DNA from: JBJGXI01 sp045635475
Lineage (GTDB): Bacteria; Bacillota; Bacilli; Bacillales; Amphibacillaceae
Reading direction: 5' to 3'
Assembly (NCBI RefSeq): GCF_045635475.1
Contig: NZ_JBJGXI010000007.1
Span: 1 to 64,000 of the forward strand
Length of the DNA stretch: 64,000 bases
Below, piece by piece: positions 51,702 to 60,651 of this stretch (position 1 is the stretch's first letter; the number at the start of each line of letters is the position of its first letter). Below the pieces are notes generated by a model. That model was not told the origin of the DNA. It searched no databases and saw nothing but the letters and a program-made list of their open reading frames with translations. Position numbers and translations under genes: made by a program.

Positions 51702-53840
51702 TTGTTGAATGGATGGTTGATTGCAAATTGGATTTTGTTCACCACGGTTACTATTTATGGAATTTATTTATTTATAAGAGTAGTGTCAACACGTGTTGCT
51801 TATATCAAGCTTGGAAGAAAGGCTACTTTTGATCGGAAATTAAAAGAGCGTTTGATGAGCGTGCTCGTCAATGTGTTTGGACAAAAGAAGCTGTTAAAAG
51901 ATAAAAAGTCCGGTATCATTCACGTGATGATGTTTTATGGTTTTATTCTCGTTCAATTCGGGGCGATTGATTTTATTTATAAGGGACTTGTACCAGAACA
52001 ACATTTGCCGTTCGGTGCGTTATATCCCGCATTCACCTTTTTTCAGGAAATCGTAACGCTAACGATTTTAGTAGCTGTATGTTGGGCTTTTCACCGCAGA
52101 TATGTGGAAAAGCTGGCACGGCTAAAAAGAGGGTTCAAATCTGGCCACGTATTATTGTTCATTGCGACATTAATGTTATCGGTATTATTAGGAAATGGTT
52201 TTCAACTTGTTTTACATGAGCAAGGGTTTACTTGGACAGAGCCAATTGCATCGGTTTTTGCAAGCGCTTTCTACTGGGTGCCATCAATTGTTGCTAGTGT
52301 TCTGTTTTACGCGGCCTGGTGGATTCATCTACTTGCGCTACTAAGCTTTTTAGTTTATGTACCGCAGTCAAAGCACGCACATCTATTGGCGGCACCGGTT
52401 AATGTGTTGTTAAGCAGACAAACGCCGGTCGGTAAGTTGGAGAAAATTAATTTTGATATCGATGAAGCAGAAGCGGAAACAGCTTCCTTTGGGGTGGGGA
52501 GGATTGAAGAATTTACGCAGTTACAAATGATCGATTTTTATGCGTGTGTAGAATGTGGCCGCTGTACCAATGTTTGCCCGGCAACCAGTACAGGTAAGGT
52601 GCTGTCACCAATGCATCTAATTACAAAGCTACGTGATCATTTAACGAATACTGGTGCTGCAGTTACAGGTAAATCACCGTGGGTTCCAGCAGTTGCATTT
52701 GCCAATACAGAGGGCAATCAGCTTGCTAAGCATTCACGTATGTCGGAAACATCTAATCAAGAGGTGGCTGCTAGCTTAGATACACTTTCACAGACGAGTA
52801 TGATCGGTGATGTGATCACAGAGGAAGAATTGTGGGCGTGCACGACGTGTCGTAATTGTGAGGACCAATGTCCGGTAATGAACGAGCACGTGGATAAAAT
52901 TATTGATTTACGTCGTTATCTTGTATTGACGGAAGGCAGAGTGGACCCTGATGCGCAACGGGCGATGATGAATATTGAACGACAAGGTAACCCCTGGGGA
53001 TTATCGAAGCGGGAACGAGAGCAATGGCGCGAGCAAGACCCTAGTGTGGAAATTCCAACCGTTAAAGAAATGAAAAAAGAAGGAAGAGAATTCGAATATT
53101 TATTCTGGGTAGGATCGATGGGGGCATACGATAACAGAAGCCAAAAAATCGCGATGGCATTTGCAAAGCTAATGAATCAGGCGGGAATAAGCTTTGCTAT
53201 TTTAGGAAACAAAGAAGTGAATTCTGGAGATACGGCACGACGCTTAGGTAATGAATTTTTATTCCAAGAGCTCGCCGAAAAAAATATTAAAGAATTCGAA
53301 AAGCATGAGGTGAAGAAAATCGTTACGATTGATCCCCATGCATACAATATTTTCAAAAATGAATATCCTGATTTCGGCTTTGAGGCGGAAGTGTATCATC
53401 ATACACAAGTGTTATATGATTGGATTATGGATGGTCGAATTAAACCAGAGCAATCGATTAATGAAACAATCACCTATCATGATTCTTGTTATCTAGGAAG
53501 ATACAACGGCGTCTACGATCCACCACGGGAAATTTTCAAGCAAATCCCAGGTATTCGACTCGTAGAAATGGCGCGTAGTAAAGAAAATGCCATGTGCTGT
53601 GGTGCAGGTGGCGGCATGATGTGGATGGAAGAGAAAACAGGCACACGTGTGAACGTTGAACGCACCGAACAAGCGATGCGAGTCAATCCATCGATGATTT
53701 CTAGTGCATGTCCATATTGCCTGACGATGCTCAGTGATGGCACGAAAGCAAAAGAGGTAGAGGATGATATTAGCACGATGGATGTTGCTGAGGTATTAGC
53801 ATTGTCCGTTTTCTCGGATATTACAGAGCAACCTGCATAA
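51702..53840 (+). CDS. fadF: Iron-sulfur heterodisulfide reductase-type protein FadF (YwjF)
   Basis: A 712-residue membrane iron-sulfur protein likely linking acyl-CoA dehydrogenase/ETF electrons to the quinone pool in beta-oxidation. The N-terminal 230 residues hold five or six membrane segments (nitrate reductase gamma-like). Two 4Fe-4S clusters follow: CVECGRCTNVCPATSTGKVL and CTTCRNCEDQCPVMNE. Two cysteine-rich CCG domains complete it, the second with MCCGAGGGMMWMEEKTGTR. TTG at 51702 or 51705 after AAGGGGGCG. A FadR-like box upstream fits the fatty acid role. In B. subtilis acdA follows; here it does not. Confidence 0.92.
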   Translation: MLNGWLIANWILFTTVTIYGIYLFIRVVSTRVAYIKLGRKATFDRKLKERLMSVLVNVFGQKKLLKDKKSGIIHVMMFYGFILVQFGAIDFIYKGLVPEQHLPFGALYPAFTFFQEIVTLTILVAVCWAFHRRYVEKLARLKRGFKSGHVLLFIATLMLSVLLGNGFQLVLHEQGFTWTEPIASVFASAFYWVPSIVASVLFYAAWWIHLLALLSFLVYVPQSKHAHLLAAPVNVLLSRQTPVGKLEKINFDIDEAEAETASFGVGRIEEFTQLQMIDFYACVECGRCTNVCPATSTGKVLSPMHLITKLRDHLTNTGAAVTGKSPWVPAVAFANTEGNQLAKHSRMSETSNQEVAASLDTLSQTSMIGDVITEEELWACTTCRNCEDQCPVMNEHVDKIIDLRRYLVLTEGRVDPDAQRAMMNIERQGNPWGLSKREREQWREQDPSVEIPTVKEMKKEGREFEYLFWVGSMGAYDNRSQKIAMAFAKLMNQAGISFAILGNKEVNSGDTARRLGNEFLFQELAEKNIKEFEKHEVKKIVTIDPHAYNIFKNEYPDFGFEAEVYHHTQVLYDWIMDGRIKPEQSINETITYHDSCYLGRYNGVYDPPREIFKQIPGIRLVEMARSKENAMCCGAGGGMMWMEEKTGTRVNVERTEQAMRVNPSMISSACPYCLTMLSDGTKAKEVEDDISTMDVAEVLALSVFSDITEQPA

Positions 53841-53850
53841 ACGTAGATGG

Positions 53851-53886
53851 AGAATGCCTGGATCATTAGCGATCCAGGCATTCTTG
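53851..53886. terminator. Bidirectional terminator
   Basis: AGAATGCCTGGATC, a 6-nt loop, then GATCCAGGCATTCTT: a perfect 14-bp stem between fadF and the convergent membrane gene. Confidence 0.9.
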
Positions 53887-53888
53887 TA

Positions 53889-54545
53889 TTATAGCTTTCT
53901 TTCGTTATCCCCCGACTTGATAATCACCGGAACAGATGTAGAACTACCAGAATCAAAATTAATATCCTCCTCTGATAGCGTAATGTCCATTTCAATACGA
54001 ATATTTCGCTGTCCATTTGCATGAACAACAGCATCATATGGCTGATTATGTTGCATCACAGAGTTGATTCCAACACCGTTAGACCGGTAATGACCGTAAA
54101 ACTCTATTTGGAATGCGACATCTTTGTTGCTGTAGTTTTTAAAGGGGAGTTCACAGATGGCATGCATGGTCGAAGTATCTACAGTCTCGTATTCACAGTA
54201 ACTTTGATCTTCGTTGTAATGGAGCGCATAAATGCCAGTTGCGATTGTGCGCTGATAAAGGTTGACTAGTGCTGAGGGAATAAAAACAATGATTAGTATA
54301 GCAACCAGCATGGACCTGAATTGGTACTTTTTAAGAGAAATAAATAGGAAGTATGTGCTTGCTAGAAAGATGATAAAGCCAATTAACGCAAGAATGTTTA
54401 ATCCAGAAACGGTCATAATCGAAAATCCGAAAGCCTCGATCATCTCTTCGCCATATGGGTTTTCTTCAAAATATGGAAAACTAACAACGATTGAGATTAA
54501 GAGTAGAATAGTAGCAATACCAAACAGTTTTTTGTTTTGAATCAT
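53889..54545 (-). CDS. Membrane protein of unknown function
   Basis: A 218-residue protein with an N-terminal membrane segment (about 6-24), two further segments (about 43-70 and 78-98) and an extracytoplasmic C-terminal domain of about 115 residues. That domain has two cysteines (DQSYCEYETVD and HAICELPFKNYS) that could form a disulfide, and is rich in beta-prone sequence. GGGGGCCACTTCGA precedes the ATG. No family recognised. It converges on fadF. Confidence 0.7.
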   Translation of the reverse strand: MIQNKKLFGIATILLLISIVVSFPYFEENPYGEEMIEAFGFSIMTVSGLNILALIGFIIFLASTYFLFISLKKYQFRSMLVAILIIVFIPSALVNLYQRTIATGIYALHYNEDQSYCEYETVDTSTMHAICELPFKNYSNKDVAFQIEFYGHYRSNGVGINSVMQHNQPYDAVVHANGQRNIRIEMDITLSEEDINFDSGSSTSVPVIIKSGDNERKL

Positions 54546-54725
54546 TCGAAGTGGCCCCCATTTTGAACCGAATTATTAGCTTAATTGTACCATTAATTGA
54601 CTAAGGTTTGGATATAACTGTATTTTTTACTTATGTGAAGCGCGCGTATACAATATTTCGTGCTAATGAAAGCAATATGCGTTAACATAGAAGTATTAAT
54701 CATACATAAATAGAGGTGTTGTAGG

Positions 54726-55313
54726 ATGCAAAAGTTAGTGTTTTTTGTTGGGGTAGCCGGAACAGGAAAAACGACAGTTGCGAGAAAAATCGCTGAGCAG
54801 CAACCATTTGTTTTTCTTGACCGTGATACAGTTGGTGGTCGTTTTGTAGAGAAGTTTTTAGAAATGAACAATCTTGATAAAAATGATCGTGACTCTGCAT
54901 TTTACAAGCAGCATATGCGCGATTTAGAGTACGATACCACGAAAGACATTTGTATTGAAAACTTATCCGTAGGCCAAAGCGTGATCATGATTTCACCGTT
55001 TACCTCGGAATTAAAAAACAAGCAATGGATCAAAGATGTAATTGCGGCAACCGGTAAAAGTGAACAAGATATTGATGTTAAAGTAGTTGTCGTTACTTTA
55101 CAAGACATTGATTTACAGAAACAACGGATCGAAGAACGATCCACAGTGCGCGATACGTGGAAGCTAGAAAATTGGAACTCTTATGAAACACGCGTAGACT
55201 TTGTACCGACAATTAATTGGGAAATCCCACAATCTAATATTCTCGTCTTTGATAACTCTGGTGACCTTACAGAGGAAAAGGTGAGTACTGTAATTAATTT
55301 TATTAATGAATAA
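54726..55313 (+). CDS. P-loop ATPase/kinase-like protein
   Basis: A 195-residue single-domain P-loop protein. Walker A GVAGTGKTTVARKI is at residues 9-22; a gluconate/zeta-toxin kinase-like fold is suggested by FLDRDTVGGRFVEKFLEM and the late VVVVTLQDIDLQKQRIEERS (Arg-rich lid). The ending NILVFDNSGDLTEEKVSTVI resembles kinases acting on small molecules. Substrate cannot be named. TGTTGTAGG precedes the ATG. A terminator and the T3 array follow. Confidence 0.8.
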   Translation: MQKLVFFVGVAGTGKTTVARKIAEQQPFVFLDRDTVGGRFVEKFLEMNNLDKNDRDSAFYKQHMRDLEYDTTKDICIENLSVGQSVIMISPFTSELKNKQWIKDVIAATGKSEQDIDVKVVVVTLQDIDLQKQRIEERSTVRDTWKLENWNSYETRVDFVPTINWEIPQSNILVFDNSGDLTEEKVSTVINFINE

Positions 55314-55325
55314 TGAATAATGATT

Positions 55326-55358
55326 AAACCCTGTGCTGTTGCGGGGTTTATTTTTTTG
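55326..55358 (+). terminator. Terminator of P-loop kinase gene
   Basis: AAACCC and GGGGTTT close an 11-nt loop with CTG/TTG partial pairing, followed by ATTTTTTT. Confidence 0.65.
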
Positions 55359-55381
55359 CGATGCTTTATACCAGGCAAGAA

Positions 55382-55745
55382 GCGACACGAAAATCGCTCG
55401 GGCCGAAGATTACGCGTCGCAAAGCGAGAGAAGCGACGCAAAAAATGCCCGGGTGGAAAATTACGCGTCGTAAAACGGGAGAAGCGACACGAAAAATGCT
55501 CGGGCCGAGAATTACGCGTCGCAAAGCGGAAGAAGCGACACGAAAAATGCTCAGGTGGAGAATTACGCGTCGTAAAACGGAAGAAGCGACGCAAAAAATG
55601 CTTAGGTGGAGAATTACGCGTCGTAAAACGGAAGAAGCGACACGAAAATTACTCGGGCCGAGAAATACGCGTCGCAAAGCGGAAGAAGCGACACGAAAAA
55701 TGCCCAGGTCGAGAATTATGCGTCGCAAAACAAAAGAAGCCACCC
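55382..55745. repeat. 51-bp tandem array T3 (7 units plus a degenerate one)
   Basis: Units at 55382, 55433, 55484, 55535, 55586, 55637 and 55688, with a degraded one at 55739. Each has GCGACACGAAAA or GCGACGCAAAAA at the start and TTACGCGTCGCAAA (or CGTCGTAAAA) at about position 30, the same period and landmarks as T1 at 4804. The spacer differs (GCTCGGGCCGAGA instead of CCCTGAGTGAGTAGA). It reads open in several frames. It ends about 170 bp before the ABC permease gene. Confidence 0.93.
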
Positions 55746-55918
55746 CAAAATTGCCCTCTCCACTCCCCAATTCCTACACCCTTCTTATCCTCCAATAAAA
55801 CACCTTCCCCACCCCCACCCCAAAACATCTCATCAAAAAAATTCAGCACACTCGCCTATATTTTTGCTCACACTTTTCTGGGCGAATACATAATATGGGG
55901 ATTAGAGGTGGTGACATC

Positions 55919-56734
55919 ATGGATGATCAACAAATAAAAGAATCCGCCGAAAAAATTGAGCGGGCGGAATGGAATAAACGGCAACGAAAAGCGAAGCTGC
56001 AACAACTACTTACTATTTCATCGCCTATGCTCGTTTTGGTTTTATGGGAAATTGTAACTCGGACTGGAATCATGGACGCAAGGTTTTTCCCACCCCCGAC
56101 GAAAATATTATTTACGTTGTTTGATATGGGGTTACATGGTGATCTATTCACTGATCTTAGAGTAAGTTTAGTACGGATTTTATTAGGGTTTCTGTTAGGG
56201 GTAATTCCAGCGATTGCGATTGGTTTGCTCATGGGCATGTATTCTCCGGTCAGATATACGATATCACCACTAGTTATGGCCTTCATGCCGATTCCGACAA
56301 TTGCAATGCTTCCGATTATTTTATTCATTTTCGGAATTGGAGAGTTTTCAAAATATATTACCATTGCAATTAGTGTATTTTTTCCAGTCGTTATTAATAC
56401 AGCTGCAGGTGTAACGAACATTGACAACATTTATGTGGATGTGGCCAAAAACTATGGAGCCAATGCAAAAGATTTTTTCTTTAAGATAGCACTTCCTGGT
56501 TCACTTCCGGTTATGCTAGAAGGCATTCAGATGGGGCAGGCGATCGCTCTTTTGACAATTGTAGCTGCGGAAATGATTGGTGCCAACTCGGGGATCGGTT
56601 ATGTAATCTGGATGAACTATAAAGCATTTTTAGTGCCACAAATGTATGTTGGTCTCGTATTGATTTCGTTTTTCGGCTATTTGTTTTCCCTTGTCCTACG
56701 TGGATTACAAAACAAGTTAATACCATGGAAATAG
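55919..56734 (+). CDS. ABC transporter permease (SsuC/TauC/ThiX type)
   Basis: A 271-residue permease with six predicted membrane segments and a charged N-terminal helix of 35 residues. The coupling loop is VDVAKNYGANAKDFFFKIAL, the EAA-type sequence of the nitrate/sulfonate/thiamine-precursor group. AGAGGTGGTGACATC precedes the ATG at 55919. First gene of a three-gene importer (permease, ATPase, lipoprotein). Confidence 0.92.
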   Translation: MDDQQIKESAEKIERAEWNKRQRKAKLQQLLTISSPMLVLVLWEIVTRTGIMDARFFPPPTKILFTLFDMGLHGDLFTDLRVSLVRILLGFLLGVIPAIAIGLLMGMYSPVRYTISPLVMAFMPIPTIAMLPIILFIFGIGEFSKYITIAISVFFPVVINTAAGVTNIDNIYVDVAKNYGANAKDFFFKIALPGSLPVMLEGIQMGQAIALLTIVAAEMIGANSGIGYVIWMNYKAFLVPQMYVGLVLISFFGYLFSLVLRGLQNKLIPWK

Positions 56735-56777
56735 GCTTAATTGTAACCACGATGAGTACGGGAAAGGAGTGGGATGA

Positions 56778-57557
56778 TTGTCAAATAACAAAAAAATTGA
56801 AATTAACCAATTAACAAAAATATTTTATAAAAAAAATGAGAGTGTGGCAGCAATTAAAGACGTCACGCTTGATATTAAAGACGGAGAATTCGTTTGTATT
56901 CTTGGTCCAAGTGGTTGTGGAAAAACTACGCTTCTACGGATTTTGGCGGGCTTAGAGACACCGAGTATTGGGGATTTTAAAATCCACCGTTCTAGTGATG
57001 AAAGACCGCTACAATCGATGGTGTTTCAGGAACGAGGGGTGATTCCGTGGATGACGGTGGAAGATAATGTGGCGTTTGGCTTGAAAATGCGCCATTTGCC
57101 ATCAAAACAAATCAAAGAGAGAACGCACTATTATTTAGATAAGGTGGGCCTGAAAAAATTTGCGAAGCTTTATCCAAAAGAGTTATCAGGAGGGATGAAG
57201 CAACGAGTGAGCATTGCAAGGGCATTTGCTAATGACCCTGAGATTTTGCTGATGGATGAACCATTCGCTGCACTCGATGAGCAGAACAAATTTATTTTGC
57301 AGGAAGAGTTATTAAGTATATGGGAAGAAACAAGAAAAACGGTTCTTTTCATCACCCATAGTATTGATGAGGCAATGCTGCTCAGTGATCGAATTCTGCT
57401 TATGAGTGCACAACCAGGCCAGATTGCACGGGAAAAAGAAATAACATTACCTCGGCCAAGAACAATGCAGGATGTGCGCTCCAACAAGGATTTAGCAGCT
57501 GAATTTGTTGATATTTGGCAGCATTTGCAAACAGAGGTGCAAGGATCTCGTGTGTGA
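56778..57557 (+). CDS. ABC transporter ATP-binding protein (SsuB/TauB type)
   Basis: A 259-residue ATPase with Walker A LGPSGCGKTTLLRILAG (about 43-59), Q-loop FQERGVIPWMTVEDN, signature KELSGGMKQRVSIARAFAND, Walker B ILLMDEPFAALDE and switch His in LFITHSIDEAMLLSDRILLM. This is the group that drives uptake of sulfonates, nitrate or pyrimidine precursors. TTG at 56778 follows GAAAGGAGTGGGATGA. It is 43 bp after the permease gene. Confidence 0.95.
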   Translation: MSNNKKIEINQLTKIFYKKNESVAAIKDVTLDIKDGEFVCILGPSGCGKTTLLRILAGLETPSIGDFKIHRSSDERPLQSMVFQERGVIPWMTVEDNVAFGLKMRHLPSKQIKERTHYYLDKVGLKKFAKLYPKELSGGMKQRVSIARAFANDPEILLMDEPFAALDEQNKFILQEELLSIWEETRKTVLFITHSIDEAMLLSDRILLMSAQPGQIAREKEITLPRPRTMQDVRSNKDLAAEFVDIWQHLQTEVQGSRV

Positions 57558-57617
57558 TAACCGTGGATGCGACAAATCCTGCGATAAAATTGACAACTTT
57601 AGAAAGGTTGATGAAAA

Positions 57618-58703
57618 ATGAAAAGCACGATGCTAAAATGGTTAACACTGCCGTTTTTAGTACTATTATTGGTGGTGGCGGGGTGTAGTTCGAATAATGG
57701 GTCTGAGAATCAAGACAATGAACAACAAGATAGTTCAGATCCACTAGCACCATTAGAAGAGACTGCGAAGGTTGTAATTGCAGAGGATGGCTCTGCATCT
57801 GGTGCGGGCTTCTATATTGCCAAAGAAAAAGGATATTTTGATGACTATAATATCGAGGTGGAATTTGCTACTTTTGGGAATAGTGATGAAATGCTCCCAG
57901 CTCTTGCGGCAGGAGAAGTAGATATAGCGGGTGGTATATCTTCAGCTTCATTTTTCAACTCAATCGCCCAAGGTATTGATGTTCGTATGATTGCCGATAA
58001 GGGGCATAACGTTGAAGGTAGTTCTTACTTCTCGTTTGTAATTGATAAAGATATGGAAGGCGAAATTACTTCATATGAAGATTTTGCTGGTAAAAAAGTT
58101 GCGGTTTCGACAAAGAATGCAGTGGATGACTATATATTTGAACAAATGCTTGCACATGCAGGTTTAACGAGAGATGATGTGGAATTTGTATTAATGTCCG
58201 ATTTTGGTAACATGATGGCAGCGATGGGGAACAACTCAGTTGATGCGGCCTTGCAAATTGAACCATTAATTACGCAAGGAGAGACCCAGGACATTCACGT
58301 TCGTTTTGGTGATGCAACTGATTTTGCTCCAAAAGCACAGATTGCAATGGTGTTAGGTTCTCCTAAGTTTTTAACAGAACGCAGAGATGTTGCGGAACGT
58401 TTCATGGCAGCTTATTTACAAGGCGTCCGTGATTATAACGATGTTTTTGTTAAAGGTGAAGGGGACGAAGATGAGATTATTTCTATTATGACAAAGCATA
58501 CAGCTTTAAAAGATCCTGAAATTTGGAAAAAGGTTGGCGTTACTGGCTTAAATCCAAATGGCAGTATGTTTGTCGAAGATATTAAAAACCAATATGAATG
58601 GTATAAGGAAAATGGTGCAATTGCCGGAGAACTTGATTTTGATAAAGTTGTCGATATGTCGTTAGCTGAAGATGTTGTTGAGATTATAGGCGAATATGAA
58701 TAA
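57618..58703 (+). CDS. ABC transporter substrate-binding lipoprotein (NMT1/SsuA-like)
   Basis: A 361-residue lipoprotein. The signal is LKWLTLPFLVLLLVVAGCSS with Cys about residue 22, followed by an Asn/Asp/Gln-rich linker. The NMT1/THI5-like binding fold follows, with SASGAGFYIAKEKGYFDDYN, ALAAGEVDIAGGISSASFFN and GKKVAVSTKNAVDDYIFEQM. AGAAAGGTTGATGAAAA precedes the ATG. It delivers substrate to the permease/ATPase pair upstream. Candidates are alkanesulfonates, nitrate or thiamine precursors; no riboswitch is seen that would choose. Confidence 0.92.
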   Translation: MKSTMLKWLTLPFLVLLLVVAGCSSNNGSENQDNEQQDSSDPLAPLEETAKVVIAEDGSASGAGFYIAKEKGYFDDYNIEVEFATFGNSDEMLPALAAGEVDIAGGISSASFFNSIAQGIDVRMIADKGHNVEGSSYFSFVIDKDMEGEITSYEDFAGKKVAVSTKNAVDDYIFEQMLAHAGLTRDDVEFVLMSDFGNMMAAMGNNSVDAALQIEPLITQGETQDIHVRFGDATDFAPKAQIAMVLGSPKFLTERRDVAERFMAAYLQGVRDYNDVFVKGEGDEDEIISIMTKHTALKDPEIWKKVGVTGLNPNGSMFVEDIKNQYEWYKENGAIAGELDFDKVVDMSLAEDVVEIIGEYE

Positions 58704-58710
58704 ATAGATT

Positions 58711-58740
58711 GACTGCCCTGTTTACTGCAGGGCAGTCTTT
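58711..58740 (+). terminator. Terminator of the ABC importer operon
   Basis: GACTGCCCTG, a 7-nt loop, then CAGGGCAGTCTTT. Confidence 0.92.
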
Positions 58741-58884
58741 ACATAAATGGCTGTTTAATGAAGAATTGCGGCGGGAAATATCCTAGAATGCGATGTAACC
58801 ATGGGATAGTGCTTCCACTCAAAAGTACAAGTGCACCATTCATAGTACGCCTTTTCCGGAACGTGTGGTACGAAGGTCTGGTCG

Positions 58885-59095
58885 CCCCGGAAAGGTCTGG
58901 TCTAAGCGGACACCAGGGCGCTTATTTCGCCTGAAATCACAGATTTGGTGATTTAGCGGACATGAGAGCCCTTATCTACTAAGAATAGATTCTATTCATG
59001 TGCCTTTTGGTTAAATAAGGGCTCTGGTGACCGCACAATTCAAATGATGCCCTTTTTGTCACACATAAGCGCTCTGGTGGCCGCCAAACCACCGA
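58885..59095. repeat. Palindromic repeat R4, copy 1 (upstream of rpoE)
   Basis: AAGCGGACACCAGGGCGCTT and ATTTAGCGGACATGAGAGCC on the left are answered by AAATAAGGGCTCTGGTGACC and AAGCGCTCTGGTGGCCGCC on the right, making a large inverted structure of GCGGNCACCAG/CTGGTGNCCGC arms. From 59100 to 59470 the sequence holds TACGACGGATATCACTTCAT (shared with 25233 and, inverted, 48500) and A+T-rich leader to rpoE. Confidence 0.85.
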
Positions 59096-59473
59096 ACTTG
59101 TCTATCAAGCTTTATCGCCACTTTGCATCTAGCACTACGACGGATATCACTTCATTTATGAAGTTTTTAAAAGCGGCAATAAACTTTACGAAAATAGCAT
59201 AAAAAACAGTTTAAAACGCTTTCATTATGGTAGAATTGAATGAAACATACTTGATTATGCTGCATTAATTTTGTATGATATCTCTGTTATAATCAGTTAT
59301 GAATACTAACTTTCATTGCATTTTAATTTTTATAACCATATAATGTATGATAGACTTTTAAAACCTAAGACTACTGGATATACTTGTGGTTACGACAATA
59401 AGATATACATGAAAAGGTAAGCTGGCAATCAGCTTGATTTTTGTTATTTTATACATAAAGGGAGTGCTTGAGC

Positions 59474-60070
59474 GTGGGTATAAAAGATTACAGTAAAGAA
59501 GAAATTTTAGAACTATCGATGATTGAAATTGCTACGGAAATTCTTCGAGAAGAAAACAAAGCAATGGATTTTAAAGAGTTATTTGATCGAATTACAAAAT
59601 TAAAGGGTTTAAGTGAGACGCAGAAAAAGGAATATTTAGCTGTGTTTTATACAGATTTGAACATCAATGGACGCTTTATGACGATTGGAAACAACCTATG
59701 GGGATTAAGACGTTGGTACCCAGTGGAACAAATCGAAGAAGAAATTGCCTTAACACCGAAGAAAAAGAAGAAAAAGAAAGCTACGCGTAAGAAGAAGGAA
59801 GAAGTATTCGAAGAGGATTTAGATGAGGATCTAGATGAAGAAGATTTAGATTTTGATGAGACTGCTGAATTAGATGATGTCGAAGATTTTGATGATGATA
59901 CAGATGACGACGATAGTGACGATGATTTCGACGATGATTATGATGGCGATTATGATGAAGTGGATGATGATGAAAAATTCGCCGATGACGACAGTGACGA
60001 TGATGATGATGATGACGATGATGACCTCATTGGTGAAGAAGAGGATTTAGAGGAAGATGAAGAAAATTAA
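59474..60070 (+). CDS. rpoE: DNA-directed RNA polymerase delta subunit
   Basis: A 198-residue delta subunit that tunes promoter selectivity and recycling of RNA polymerase. The N-terminal 90 residues are the HARE-HTH domain (MGIKDYSKEEILELSMIEIA, WGLRRWYPVEQIEEEI). A Lys-rich hinge (about 94-110) leads to a disordered tail of almost only Asp and Glu. GTG at 59474 is chosen because AAGGGAG lies about 9 nt upstream and the product then starts MGIK as in B. subtilis; TTG at 59468 is too close. It is upstream of pyrG in Bacillus, but here two genes intervene. Confidence 0.95.
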   Translation: MGIKDYSKEEILELSMIEIATEILREENKAMDFKELFDRITKLKGLSETQKKEYLAVFYTDLNINGRFMTIGNNLWGLRRWYPVEQIEEEIALTPKKKKKKKATRKKKEEVFEEDLDEDLDEEDLDFDETAELDDVEDFDDDTDDDDSDDDFDDDYDGDYDEVDDDEKFADDDSDDDDDDDDDDLIGEEEDLEEDEEN

Positions 60071-60080
60071 TAATTAATTT

Positions 60081-60113
60081 AAAAGCCTCACCCAAATTGG
60101 GTGGGGCTTTGTT
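60081..60113 (+). terminator. Terminator of rpoE
   Basis: AAAAGCCTCACCC pairs with GGGTGGGGCTTT around a short AATT loop. Confidence 0.88.
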
Positions 60114-60189
60114 AATGGATATGCAAATTACGCTCCGATGCACAGCTCCAATGACGGAACTTCTCTCTCCTTCGCGTTTGAGAATCGAA

Positions 60190-60385
60190 GCGGATTTGAG
60201 CGGCCACCAGCACACTTATTTCACCTGTAACTCCATTTGTTGATTTGACGGCCACCACAGCACTTATTTACCGATATCAACTCGTTGAAACAACAAATTC
60301 ACCCAAATAAGTGCGCTGGTGGCCGCGCAATTCTAATAGTGCATCATTTGTCACAGATAAGTGCACTGATGGCCGCAGCAATTAA
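60190..60385. repeat. Palindromic repeat R4, copy 2 (downstream of rpoE)
   Basis: TGAGCGGCCACCAGCACACT and GACGGCCACCACAGCACTTA on the left mirror AATAAGTGCGCTGGTGGCCG and ATAAGTGCACTGATGGCCGC on the right. The arms match R4 copy 1. The two copies bracket rpoE. Confidence 0.85.
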
Positions 60386-60449
60386 CGGAACAGCATGGTG
60401 TCCGATCTGGGATTATGCTGTGGCAAAATTGAAAATATAAACAATTTTT

Positions 60450-60575
60450 ATTCATGCGTTGTATCGCTGTCGTAGTGTTCCTTGTCAGTTGGAAAGGAAC
60501 AGGGCAAGACATTGCAGTGTGGGATTCTTGTTTCGAGTCCTAGTCCGTAAGTTGCTACTGGCCAGCCACCCGAGC
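60450..60575 (+). repeat. Degenerate R3-like fragment
   Basis: GGGATTCTTGTTTCGAGTCC, TAGTCCGTAAGTTGCTACTG and GCCAGCCACCCGAGC resemble the right half of R3 (17380-17420). Weak match by eye. Confidence 0.4.
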
Positions 60576-60588
60576 TTATCTTACTGTA

Positions 60589-60617
60589 TTGACTATATTT
60601 GTTAACGTCTGTATAAT
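60589..60617 (+). promoter_or_regulatory. SigA promoter of the LuxR-type regulator gene
   Basis: TTGACT (60589-60594), exact 17-bp spacer, TATAAT (60612-60617), with the start codon 35 bp downstream. Confidence 0.85.
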
Positions 60618-60651
60618 TATCAGAATAGTCTAACGCATTCGGAGGGATCTT

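Noticed and set aside
55320..55937. A 205-residue basic repeat protein over the T3 array, and overlapping 145- and 134-residue frames
   Set aside because: Same cause as T1; competing frames on both strands, no ribosome site, and overlap with the terminator and the ABC permease leader.
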